From the NCBI GenBank assembly GCA_900552915.1, contig USBS01000106.1:1-5964 (forward strand): a stretch of DNA of 5,964 nt. The letters run 5' to 3'. Below are positions 1 to 5,344 of the stretch, in pieces; within the stretch, counting starts at the first letter, position 1, and every line of letters begins with the position of its first letter. Source of the stretch: an uncultured Sutterella sp. Lineage in GTDB: Bacteria; Pseudomonadota; Gammaproteobacteria; Burkholderiales; Burkholderiaceae_F. The position numbers and the translations under genes were made by a program. A model generated the notes under the pieces. It was not told where the DNA came from, ran no database searches, and saw only the letters and a list, made by a program, of their open reading frames with translations.

Positions 1-1848
1 GAAGGTGGATTTGGCACGGTTCGCGCTCTCGGCGTTTTCCGCAGCGATCTGCAATTTTGCATTCAGCTCCTGCGTATCGTTCGCGGCTTTCCTTGCGGCA
101 GCTTCGGCTTTGCGTGCCTTCAGGAGCAGCTTCAGGATCGTGAGCAGAATGACTGCAACAAAAATGCTGCTGACCAGCAGGACCATAAAGAAGTTATCCC
201 TTATAAACTCACTCAGGGTAACCTTCCGCGCGGAGCTCTTATGCATCGCCAGAGAGCCGGTGAGCATATTGGTCGGCATGGCCTTGATCGTTTTGTTCAG
301 TATGGACAGCAGATGGCGGTTTCCGCTATTGACCGCAAAGCAGGATTTGGCAGGATTTGGAAGCGGAACGCTGTAAAAGTCGTATTTCTTGCTGTAGTTT
401 TCCTGGCTGCTGACCCCTGTGACAAAGCAGTCCGCCTGTCCGTCCTTGACCAGCCTTGCCGCATCCTCCTGTGCAGCGCAGTCCACGATCTCCCACTGCG
501 GATAATAAACCGCAATGTACCTTGTTAGGGAAATCTTGTTTTGCGGAACGGCAACGCGGTTCGCTTGGTTTTCGTTAAAGTGCTGTTTGTTCGTGACCGC
601 CATCATGTTGGAGGTCCACGTTGTGTTGGTACAGGCAACGCGATAGTCTTCCGCCAGATTGGGGCTCTGGTCGAAATGGAATACCATGTCGATCTCGCCT
701 GATTTCAGCGCATCGAGTTCCGCTTTTTGGCTGTCATAACCGACCATCTGGAATACCAGTTCCTGATTTCCCAGACAATCTCTGGCAAACTGAATATAGT
801 CCGTGATGGTTCCGGTGATTTCCCCGGTGGCAGGGTCATAGGTGCTGACGCCGCTGTCACCCGTCAGAAAGCCCATCCTGATCGCACCGTGCTCTTTGAG
901 CCACGCCTTTTCCTCTCCCGTAAGGATCGGGGTATAATCCAGCGAGAAATACCTTTTATAGAGATCCGCCGTATAAAAAGGATCGGCGTCCTCCAACGCG
1001 CGCATCGCATTGTCCAGTTCTTCCTTGATATCCGCACGGTCTTTGTTGATCGCATAGTAGATGTCGGATTTTCCCACACGGGTCATGGTCGAGATGCCAA
1101 GCTCCGCCCAGAAGGATTCTTCCAGCGAAACAAAGCAGTCGATCTCATGGTTTGCCAGCTTTTGCTTCACATCCTCATTGTTGGAGATGTTGACGTGCTG
1201 CGTTTTCAGGTCGTATTTTTCTTCCCATTCGGTCAGCATGACCTCCGGTTCCGTTCCCATCAGAACGCCGATCTTTTTGCCGTTCAGCGTTTTGAAGTCG
1301 GAAGCGGTGATGTCCTCGCGCGAGAGATCGGCATAGAGGTAATATTTTTCCTCCCCCATCGGTTCGTCCGAAAACAGCATCTCCTCAGCGCGATCCTCCG
1401 TATAAGAAATATCGCCCATAATGTCGATCTCGCCGTTTTTGAGCTGTTCAAGAAGCCCCGAGGTGTAGTTTTCCGTGAGAACGAGCGGCATGTCGGGCAC
1501 AAGCGATTGAACGCCCGCGACAAGCTGCGGCACGAGATAAGGGGCAATGGTGTAGATGACGCCAAGACGCAGGGGACCGGTCAAGGGGTCGCGCCCCTGA
1601 GCGGCGGCTTCGCGCAAGCGGTCGCATCCGGAGAGAATGCGCTGGGCTTCTTCAACGATCGCGGCACCCGTGGGCGTGAGCGTCACGTCGTTGCTGCGGC
1701 GCTCGAAAATCTTCACCTGCAGTTCGTCTTCGAGCTTTTTCACGGCCACCGAAAGCGAGGGCTGCGAGACGTGGCAGGATTCGGCCGCACGGCCGAAGTG
1801 GCGCTCGCGTGCCACTGCCAGGATGTAGCGTAGTTCGTTGAGTGTCAT
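1..1848 (-). CDS. In-frame chimera: OxyR N-terminal half joined to hybrid histidine kinase sensor region (partial, runs off left edge)
   Basis: I translated this frame codon by codon: 616 codons without a stop, open at base 1. Residues 1-60 are a LysR-type winged HTH (starts MTLNELRYILAVARERHFGR; helix region ESCHVSQPSLSVAVKKLE at 23-40). Residues 61-142 match the OxyR linker and early effector domain (QGRDPLTGPLRLGVIYTIAPYL, split here as residues 84-93 and 94-105, then ENYTSGLLEQL). From about residue 140 it becomes a bacterial extracellular solute-binding (SBP_bac_3-like) domain (GEEKYYLYADLS, GKKIGVLMGTEPE), with a second such domain at about 316-545. One membrane helix follows (about 553-576), then a charged coiled linker ending AENAESANRAKSTF, which in hybrid kinases sits just before the HisKA dimerisation domain. 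OxyR's redox cysteines (C199/C208 in E. coli) and its C-terminal half are absent. The kinase's signal peptide and first lobe are also absent, so the solute-binding domains have no visible export signal. The start is set by the LysR consensus and synteny with recG. The frame is certain; one functional protein is doubtful. Confidence 0.85.
   Translation of the reverse strand, partial: MTLNELRYILAVARERHFGRAAESCHVSQPSLSVAVKKLEDELQVKIFERRSNDVTLTPTGAAIVEEAQRILSGCDRLREAAAQGRDPLTGPLRLGVIYTIAPYLVPQLVAGVQSLVPDMPLVLTENYTSGLLEQLKNGEIDIMGDISYTEDRAEEMLFSDEPMGEEKYYLYADLSREDITASDFKTLNGKKIGVLMGTEPEVMLTEWEEKYDLKTQHVNISNNEDVKQKLANHEIDCFVSLEESFWAELGISTMTRVGKSDIYYAINKDRADIKEELDNAMRALEDADPFYTADLYKRYFSLDYTPILTGEEKAWLKEHGAIRMGFLTGDSGVSTYDPATGEITGTITDYIQFARDCLGNQELVFQMVGYDSQKAELDALKSGEIDMVFHFDQSPNLAEDYRVACTNTTWTSNMMAVTNKQHFNENQANRVAVPQNKISLTRYIAVYYPQWEIVDCAAQEDAARLVKDGQADCFVTGVSSQENYSKKYDFYSVPLPNPAKSCFAVNSGNRHLLSILNKTIKAMPTNMLTGSLAMHKSSARKVTLSEFIRDNFFMVLLVSSIFVAVILLTILKLLLKARKAEAAARKAANDTQELNAKLQIAAENAESANRAKSTF
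1421..1446. other. Junction between OxyR-type and sensor-kinase-type sequence
   Basis: On the minus strand this stretch encodes LLEQLKNGEIDI. Upstream residues follow OxyR, and downstream residues (MGDISYTEDRAEEMLFS) follow the solute-binding domain of Firmicutes-type hybrid kinases. LKxGEID is a natural motif in both type II periplasmic-binding folds, so the exact crossover cannot be fixed by eye. The 14-mer ATGTCGATCTCGCC at 1421-1434 occurs again at 686-699, where the second solute-binding domain encodes SGEIDM. This shows that this codon string is typical of the kinase family. GC falls on the kinase side. A join at a short shared word is what a metagenomic mis-assembly would leave; homeologous recombination would look the same. 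Confidence 0.7.
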
Positions 1849-1853
1849 GGCGG

Positions 1854-1859
1854 TCTCTC
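1854..1859 (-). promoter_or_regulatory. Putative ribosome-binding site of the oxyR-type start
   Basis: The minus strand reads GAGAGA, five bases before the ATG at 1848-1846. The match to Shine-Dalgarno is weak but the spacing is suitable. It supports starting the protein at MTLNEL, which is also where LysR-family proteins of this type begin. Confidence 0.5.
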
Positions 1860-1872
1860 TTTTATAAAAAGA
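1858..1872. repeat. A/T-rich inverted repeat between recG and the oxyR start
   Basis: TCTTTT-ATA-AAAAGA is a perfect 6-bp inverted repeat in the 44-bp gap between recG and the downstream gene. On the minus strand it contains TATAAA, but no good -35 lies at the right distance, so I do not call a promoter. It may be a protein-binding palindrome or chance in an A/T-rich spacer. Confidence 0.3.
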
Positions 1873-1892
1873 TGAATTGCAGTGAGATGTTT

Positions 1893-4022
1893 TTATGCCC
1901 GCAGGAAATCTCCGGCACCCGCAAACCAACGTTTGGCGTGCTTGAGCGCTGTCTCGGGATCGGCCGCAAGCCATAGTGACGCGGCGTTGCGTGCGGCGTC
2001 CAAAAGTTCGGCGTCGCTTTCGACATCGGCAAAGCGCAGCATCGGTGCTCCGGATTGCCTGGCACCCATGAATTCGCCGGGTCCGCGCAGAAGCAGATCC
2101 TCGCGCGCGATTTCAAAGCCGTCGGTGCTCGAGCGAATGACGGAAAGCCGCTCCTTGCCGATTTCGGAGAGCGCCGGTGAATAGAGAAGCAGGCAGAAAC
2201 TCTTTTTGCTGCCACGGCCGACGCGGCCTCTCAACTGATGCAATTGCGAGAGTCCGAAGCGCTCGGCGTGTTCGATGATCATGACCGAAGCGTTGGGCAC
2301 GTCCACGCCCACCTCGATAACGGTGGTCGCAACGAGAATATCGATTTCACCCGCGCTGAAGGCCGCCATCACGGTTTGCTTTTCTTCGGGCGTCATGGCG
2401 CCGTGCACGAGCGCCGTACGGCATTCGGGCAGATCCTGCTTAAGGGCATTTTCGCGAAGCGTCGCCGCCGTCAAATCGGCCTTGTCGCTTTCTTCGATCA
2501 GAGGACACACCCAGTAAATTTGCGAGCCAGAAGCAACGGCGCGCCTTACGGCAGCGGTGACTTCGGCCATGCGGTCCATGCTGATGAGCGTGGTGACGAT
2601 CGGCGTGCGGCCGGGCGGCAGTTCATCGATCACCGAAACATCGATGTCGGCGAGATAACTCATCGCAAGGGTGCGAGGAATGGGCGTTGCCGAAAGCATC
2701 AAAAGGTGCGGCAGTACGTTTTCCTGGACGGCGCTTCTAAGCTTCAACCGCTGCGAGACGCCGAAACGGTGCTGTTCGTCGACAATCGCCAACCCGAGGT
2801 TGCGAAACTTCACGGCGTCCTGAATGAGGGCATGCGTGCCGATGACAACCTGTGCTTCACCCGAGGCGACCTGCGCCTGCCGTTCGGCTTTTTCCTTGGC
2901 TTTGAGCGATCCGGTTAGGAGAATGACGGTAACGCCCAGAGGCTCGAGCATGGGCTTCAATTTGAGGTAGTGCTGCTCGGCAAGAATTTCGGTGGGCGCC
3001 ATGAGGGCCGCCTGCACGCCGCTGTCGACGGCTTGCAGGGCCGAAAGAGCGGCTACGATCGTTTTGCCGCAGCCCACATCGCCTTGAACCAGTCGATTCA
3101 TGGGCGTGGTGCGCGCCATGTCGGCGTAGATTTCGTCCAAAACTCTGGCTTGAGCCGAGGTGAGCTCGAAGGGGAGTTCTGAGGCGAGCTTATCTTTAAA
3201 GCCTCCGTCACAGCCGGAAAGGCTGGGCGCCATCGCATCGTTTTTGACGCTGCGGGCGTGACGCAGCGTGATTTGTTGCGCAAGAAGCTCGTCGAATTTC
3301 AGGCGTCTCCACTCGGGTGTACGTCGTTCGCTATAAGCGTCGAAATCGGCTCCGGGCAACGGATGGTGAAGGCTCTTGAGTGCATCGCGCAGACGCGGCA
3401 GACTCAATTCGGACGTAAAGCTGATCGGCACGATGTCGGTGAGATCGACGTCGAGCATCGCGCGATCGATGCGCTTTCTAAGCCACGTTTGCGTAATGTG
3501 TTCACCCGCCGGATAAATGGGGGTAAGGGTCGAGGGAAGCTCGTCGGCGTCTTCGATCGGCTCTTTTATCTTGGGGTGCAGAATCTGTAAGCCTCCACCG
3601 TATTGCTGGGGCTGTTGCTGAACCTGTCCCGAAAGGCGCCAGACATTTCCGGTTTTGAAGCGCTCCCGCATATTGGGATAAAAGTGCAGAAACCGGATTT
3701 CAACGGAGCCCGTACCGTCGGAAACGGCGGCGATGAGCTGCATGAATTTGCCGCCCTGCGTGCGGCTTGAAACGACCGTGCCTTGAATCTGAACCCAGTC
3801 GCCGGGACGGATGTCGCGAATCGCCGTGATGCGCGTTTCGTCTTCATAGCGCAGCGGCAGATGCAGCACGAAGTCCCAGTCGTTGACCAATCCCATGCGC
3901 GCGACGCGTTCGGCCACGGTGATTTTTTCGGCCTTGGCTGAGGTTTTGCCCGCAGCTGTTTTTGCAGCGGGTTTGGCTGTGCTAGGGACGGTGGGCGTTG
4001 CGTTGGAAGCGGCGTCGGGCAT
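1893..4022 (-). CDS. recG: ATP-dependent DNA helicase RecG
   Basis: RecG is a monomeric superfamily 2 double-strand DNA translocase that remodels stalled replication forks, R-loops and Holliday junctions. At 709 residues it is close to the family size (693 in E. coli). Residues 1-33 form an Ala/Lys/Thr-rich tail. The wedge/OB domain follows, from about residue 34 (VLHLPLRYEDETRI at 52-65) to about 160. Helicase motifs are all present: Walker A GDVGCGKT (314-321), motif Ia MAPTEILAEQHY (341-352), DEQH box (415-418), motif III SAT (444-446), and motif VI QLRGRVGRG (596-604). The TRG-type C-terminal region (about 631-658, DLLLRGPGEFMGARQSG) couples ATP hydrolysis to translocation. ATG at 4022 is the only plausible Met start before the conserved core (next Met is residue 43), although its Shine-Dalgarno is poor. 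The gene ends 44 bp before the oxyR-type start and follows ridA by 79 bp, suggesting a ridA-recG-oxyR transcript. A recG/oxyR pairing is known in other proteobacteria such as Pseudomonas. Confidence 0.97.
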   Translation of the reverse strand: MPDAASNATPTVPSTAKPAAKTAAGKTSAKAEKITVAERVARMGLVNDWDFVLHLPLRYEDETRITAIRDIRPGDWVQIQGTVVSSRTQGGKFMQLIAAVSDGTGSVEIRFLHFYPNMRERFKTGNVWRLSGQVQQQPQQYGGGLQILHPKIKEPIEDADELPSTLTPIYPAGEHITQTWLRKRIDRAMLDVDLTDIVPISFTSELSLPRLRDALKSLHHPLPGADFDAYSERRTPEWRRLKFDELLAQQITLRHARSVKNDAMAPSLSGCDGGFKDKLASELPFELTSAQARVLDEIYADMARTTPMNRLVQGDVGCGKTIVAALSALQAVDSGVQAALMAPTEILAEQHYLKLKPMLEPLGVTVILLTGSLKAKEKAERQAQVASGEAQVVIGTHALIQDAVKFRNLGLAIVDEQHRFGVSQRLKLRSAVQENVLPHLLMLSATPIPRTLAMSYLADIDVSVIDELPPGRTPIVTTLISMDRMAEVTAAVRRAVASGSQIYWVCPLIEESDKADLTAATLRENALKQDLPECRTALVHGAMTPEEKQTVMAAFSAGEIDILVATTVIEVGVDVPNASVMIIEHAERFGLSQLHQLRGRVGRGSKKSFCLLLYSPALSEIGKERLSVIRSSTDGFEIAREDLLLRGPGEFMGARQSGAPMLRFADVESDAELLDAARNAASLWLAADPETALKHAKRWFAGAGDFLRA

Positions 4023-4101
4023 GGCGGGTCTTACGGGCGAAGCGCTGGAAAATCAGGATGCGGCTTTCCGGCGCCTTCAGATTACTTGGAAAGACTATCG
4101 A

Positions 4102-4479
4102 TTAGTTAAGGACGGCGATTGCTTCGACTTCGACGAGCGCTCCCTTGGGAAGAGCCGCCACCTGCATGCAGCTGCGGGCGGGGTAGGGATTGGGAACGTG
4201 AGCGGCCATGACTTCGTTCACTTTGGCAAAGTCGTTCATGTCGGTGATGAAAATCGTGATCTTGACGACGTCTGTCATCTTGGCGCCTGCTTCGGCAAGC
4301 ACTGCTTCAAGATTCGTAAAGGCCTGGTTGGCCTGGGCAACAACGCCCTCGACAAGAGCGCCGGTGGCGGGAACCAGTCCGATCTGGCCCGAGCAATAAA
4401 CGGTATTGCCCGCCTTGATGGCCTGGCTGTAGGGACCGACGGCGGCAGGGGCATTTTGAGTAGAAACAACAGTGTTCAT
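4102..4479 (-). CDS. ridA: RidA family enamine/imine deaminase (YjgF/YER057c/UK114)
   Basis: RidA hydrolyses reactive enamine/imine intermediates such as 2-aminoacrylate to the 2-keto acid and ammonia, protecting pyridoxal-phosphate enzymes; it is a cytoplasmic homotrimer. This protein is 125 residues against 128 in E. coli. It carries the family signatures NAPAAVGPYSQA (9-20, with Tyr17), the SGQIG strand (30-34), and YPARSCMQVAALPKGALVEVEAIAV (99-123, read in two halves). Arg102 and Glu117 correspond to the catalytic-pocket Arg105 and Glu120 of E. coli. The frame extends upstream to 4548, but I place the start at 4479. There the protein aligns with the family N-terminus and GGGAG lies six bases upstream; the extra 23 upstream residues have no family counterpart. 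It is probably co-transcribed with recG downstream. The divergent neighbour is frdA, across a long intergenic region. Confidence 0.95.
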   Translation of the reverse strand: MNTVVSTQNAPAAVGPYSQAIKAGNTVYCSGQIGLVPATGALVEGVVAQANQAFTNLEAVLAEAGAKMTDVVKITIFITDMNDFAKVNEVMAAHVPNPYPARSCMQVAALPKGALVEVEAIAVLN

Positions 4480-4485
4480 TTTTTT

Positions 4486-4490
4486 CTCCC
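4486..4490 (-). promoter_or_regulatory. Ribosome-binding site of ridA
   Basis: The minus strand reads GGGAG followed by six A residues and then ATG (4479-4477). This strong Shine-Dalgarno decides the ridA start in favour of the internal Met over the longer upstream frame. Confidence 0.8.
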
Positions 4491-4625
4491 TGAACGTGTT
4501 TGCGAGCGCAGCAGCGTGCGCTGAGTTGTGGGGTATCCTAGCAAACAATCGATGTTGATAGATTCTTTCAATGACTCAATCGTGACAGAAAGGAAGATGA
4601 CCTTGGAAGAAAGCGAACACAGTTT

Positions 4626-4649
4626 CTTGCGCCGAAAGGAGGACGCAAG
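4626..4649. repeat. Inverted repeat CTTGCG-N12-CGCAAG
   Basis: Perfect 6-bp arms with a 12-base loop, upstream of ridA. It could fold in a ridA 5' leader or mark a binding site. No T-run follows on either strand, so it is not a simple terminator. Confidence 0.4.
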
Positions 4650-4655
4650 GCCGGA

Positions 4656-4682
4656 GTGTCGCGCAAGAGGTATATGCGACAC
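4656..4682. repeat. Inverted repeat GTGTCGC-N13-GCGACAC
   Basis: Perfect 7-bp arms at 4656-4662 and 4676-4682. Its loop contains most of the first copy of an 11-bp direct repeat (4666-4676). The overlap of inverted and direct repeat suggests an operator-like or structured-leader element, but no known regulator motif is recognised. Confidence 0.45.
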
Positions 4683-4699
4683 CCTTTGAGAGGTATATG
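4666..4699. repeat. Direct repeat AGAGGTATATG, two copies, 23-bp period
   Basis: Exact 11-bp copies at 4666-4676 and 4689-4699, start to start 23 bp, about two helical turns, so both would face nearly the same side of the DNA. The position is about 35 bp on the ridA side of the FNR box. Phased direct repeats of this kind are typical of response-regulator or activator sites; the binding protein is unknown. Confidence 0.45.
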
Positions 4700-4732
4700 A
4701 AATTGAGTCCTTATCTGAAAAATCGCTTAAAT

Positions 4733-4746
4733 TTGATCTAGTTCAA
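4733..4746. promoter_or_regulatory. Predicted FNR/Anr-type binding site
   Basis: TTGAT-CTAG-TTCAA matches 9 of 10 positions of the FNR consensus TTGAT-N4-ATCAA. It sits in a wider palindrome TTTGA-T-CTAG-T-TCAAA. FNR/Anr proteins bind such sites with an oxygen-sensitive iron-sulfur cluster under anaerobiosis. It is centred about 72.5 bp before the start expected from the -10 at 4800-4805, close to the class I position -71.5. It could instead act on ridA (start 260 bp away) or on a frdA leader transcript. Confidence 0.6.
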
Positions 4747-4777
4747 ACTTTTTGGGGATTGCAAAGATCCGAACATC

Positions 4778-4805
4778 TTGTTGAAAATAAAGAATTTCTT
4801 ACAAT
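4778..4805 (+). promoter_or_regulatory. Candidate sigma-70 promoter downstream of the FNR box
   Basis: TACAAT (4800-4805) is a five-of-six match to the -10 consensus. At 16 bases upstream lies TTGTTG (4778-4783), which keeps only the TTG of the -35. A good -10 with a weak -35 fits an activator-dependent promoter. The expected start is near 4812. Confidence 0.4.
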
Positions 4806-4808
4806 ACA

Positions 4809-4824
4809 TAGGATAACTGTCCTA
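4809..4824. repeat. Palindrome TAGGA-N6-TCCTA at the predicted transcription start
   Basis: Perfect 5-bp arms (4809-4813, 4820-4824) cover the predicted +1 region. It could be a repressor operator or the first hairpin of the transcript. No family is recognised. Confidence 0.3.
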
Positions 4825-5132
4825 GGGTTTTTCCCGATAGTTCGGAGGAGGTAGAAAAACTAGACTGCGCTCCGAACGAGGAGCCGAATCGGCTCGGTAC
4901 GCGTGTGCGTGCGCGAAATACGGGGCTTAGTCCTGTTACTAATGCTATGAAGCGCACAAGGGGCCGGCCGGGTTTTCGAATCGGTTTGCAGAAAGTTTGA
5001 TGCGGCGGCATTGGCTTGTCTTCGGGCAAGCATGGATCTCACGGTGCCGAGGCATGGCGGTGCGTTTGCCGTTAGGCAGATGCCGGGACGAAATTCAAGG
5101 GAAGTTCAAGCGTAAAGCGCCTGAGCTTTTTT
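4812..5132 (+). ncRNA. Candidate structured noncoding RNA, about 320 nt, unknown family
   Basis: The inferred transcript runs from the promoter near 4800 to the terminator ending at 5132. In order it can form these helices. GUUCGGAG (4840-4847) pairs with CUCCGAAC (4870-4877). GAGCCG-AAU-CGGCUC lies at 4881-4895. GUGCGC (4909-4914) pairs with GCGCAC (4952-4957), enclosing GCUUAGU-CCUGUU-ACUAA(U)GC at 4925-4945. GCUUGUC-UUCG-GGCAAGC (5014-5031) is a classic C(UUCG)G tetraloop stem. GGCAU (5051-5055) pairs with AUGCC (5080-5084). The terminator hairpin follows. I found no RNase P, tmRNA, SRP or 6S signature motifs. It may be a free RNA, or a frdA leader that ends early by attenuation. Both ends are estimates. 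Confidence 0.45.
5104..5132 (+). terminator. Rho-independent terminator
   Basis: Stem GUUCAAGCG (5104-5112) pairs with CGCCUGAGC (5118-5126) around loop UAAAG: eight pairs including one G.U, with one A.C mismatch. Six T residues follow (5127-5132), and two A residues before the stem can extend pairing into the T-run. It points along the plus strand, toward frdA, and has no protein gene upstream of it on that strand in the window. This is the main support for an RNA gene ending here. Confidence 0.6.
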
Positions 5133-5163
5133 GGGTTTTGTCAGTGAGATTCCTGATGGCGCC

Positions 5164-5197
5164 GTCGACAGAATTTCCCTTGGAATAAGATGTCGAC
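5164..5197. repeat. Inverted repeat GTCGACA-N20-TGTCGAC with nested TTCC-CTT-GGAA
   Basis: Perfect 7-bp outer arms (5164-5170, 5191-5197) and a nested 4-bp palindrome (5175-5178, 5182-5185), 150-180 bp before frdA. It is a candidate operator or leader hairpin for frdA; the cognate factor is not recognised. Confidence 0.4.
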
Positions 5198-5279
5198 CGT
5201 GCCCTGCCGGGGCGGAAAAACATTAGCGCCGCGCGGGCAGAATCTGAGGAAGAAGTAAGTTAATTTGACCCTGCTTTTG

Positions 5280-5304
5280 AAAGCGTTGCACTCGCTTCGC
5301 TTTT
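5280..5304 (+). promoter_or_regulatory. Attenuator-like hairpin in the frdA leader
   Basis: AAAGCG (5280-5285) can pair with CGCTTT (5298-5303), or AAGCG with CGCTT at 5293-5297, and the stem merges into TTTTATT. This resembles a weak terminator or attenuator 40 bases before frdA. The same bases can be read as a poor promoter (TTGAAA 5277-5282, 18-base gap, TTTTAT 5301-5306). I cannot choose between them. Confidence 0.25.
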
Positions 5305-5313
5305 ATTCAAGCG

Positions 5314-5330
5314 GATCCTCTTAACGGATC
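5314..5330 (+). promoter_or_regulatory. Small hairpin abutting the frdA Shine-Dalgarno
   Basis: GATCC (5314-5318), loop of seven, GGATC (5326-5330), ending at the base before AAGGAG. Such a stem could present or restrict the ribosome-binding site, but it is only 5 bp. Confidence 0.3.
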
Positions 5331-5336
5331 AAGGAG
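5331..5336 (+). promoter_or_regulatory. Ribosome-binding site of frdA
   Basis: AAGGAG, eight bases before the ATG at 5345-5347. It is a strong Shine-Dalgarno with normal spacing and fixes the frdA start. Confidence 0.85.
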
Positions 5337-5344
5337 ACCTTGAA

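Larger units (their letters stand above)
4480..5344. other. Long divergent intergenic region without a credible protein gene
   Basis: About 865 bases separate ridA and frdA. Open frames here are short (60-76 codons), compositionally odd (runs of Arg, Pro, Ser) and match no family I recognise. The region is instead rich in paired repeats, a regulator box, a promoter-like element and an intrinsic terminator, each listed separately. Base composition changes within it: roughly 4690-4830 is A/T-rich like a promoter zone, while 4865-5100 is G/C-rich and hairpin-dense. Confidence 0.75.

Noticed and set aside
727..1833. Plus-strand open frame of 368 codons
   Set aside because: It is antisense to the OxyR/kinase frame, whose domains are clearly recognisable; its own translation matches no family and is rich in Phe/Arg/Val typical of a shadow frame.
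4064..4093. CTTTCC-N18-GGAAAG inverted repeat between ridA and recG
   Set aside because: Only 6-bp arms with a long loop and no T-run on the minus strand; insufficient to call a terminator between the two genes.
3883..4524. Plus-strand frame of 213 codons spanning the recG start and ridA
   Set aside because: Overlaps two well-supported genes on the other strand and shows no recognisable domain.
4480..4548. Longer ridA start (23 extra residues)
   Set aside because: No family homology in the extension, while the internal ATG has GGGAG six bases upstream and matches the RidA N-terminus.
4962..4985. tRNA T-arm-like string near TTCGAATCGG
   Set aside because: No acceptor, D-arm or anticodon arm at proper distances; the GGCCGGCC there is simply a short palindrome.
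4812..5132. RNase P RNA, tmRNA, 4.5S or 6S RNA
   Set aside because: I looked for the RNase P GAGGAAAGTCC core, the tmRNA resume frame and GGTTCRA arm, the SRP GGAAGCAGC loop and 6S consensus blocks; none is present. A tgcggcggca string at 5001 recalls 6S but has no partner strand.
4860..5188. Short frames in the intergenic region (60-76 codons on either strand)
   Set aside because: No family resemblance, low-complexity Arg/Ser content, no convincing ribosome-binding sites, and they overlap the hairpin-dense region.
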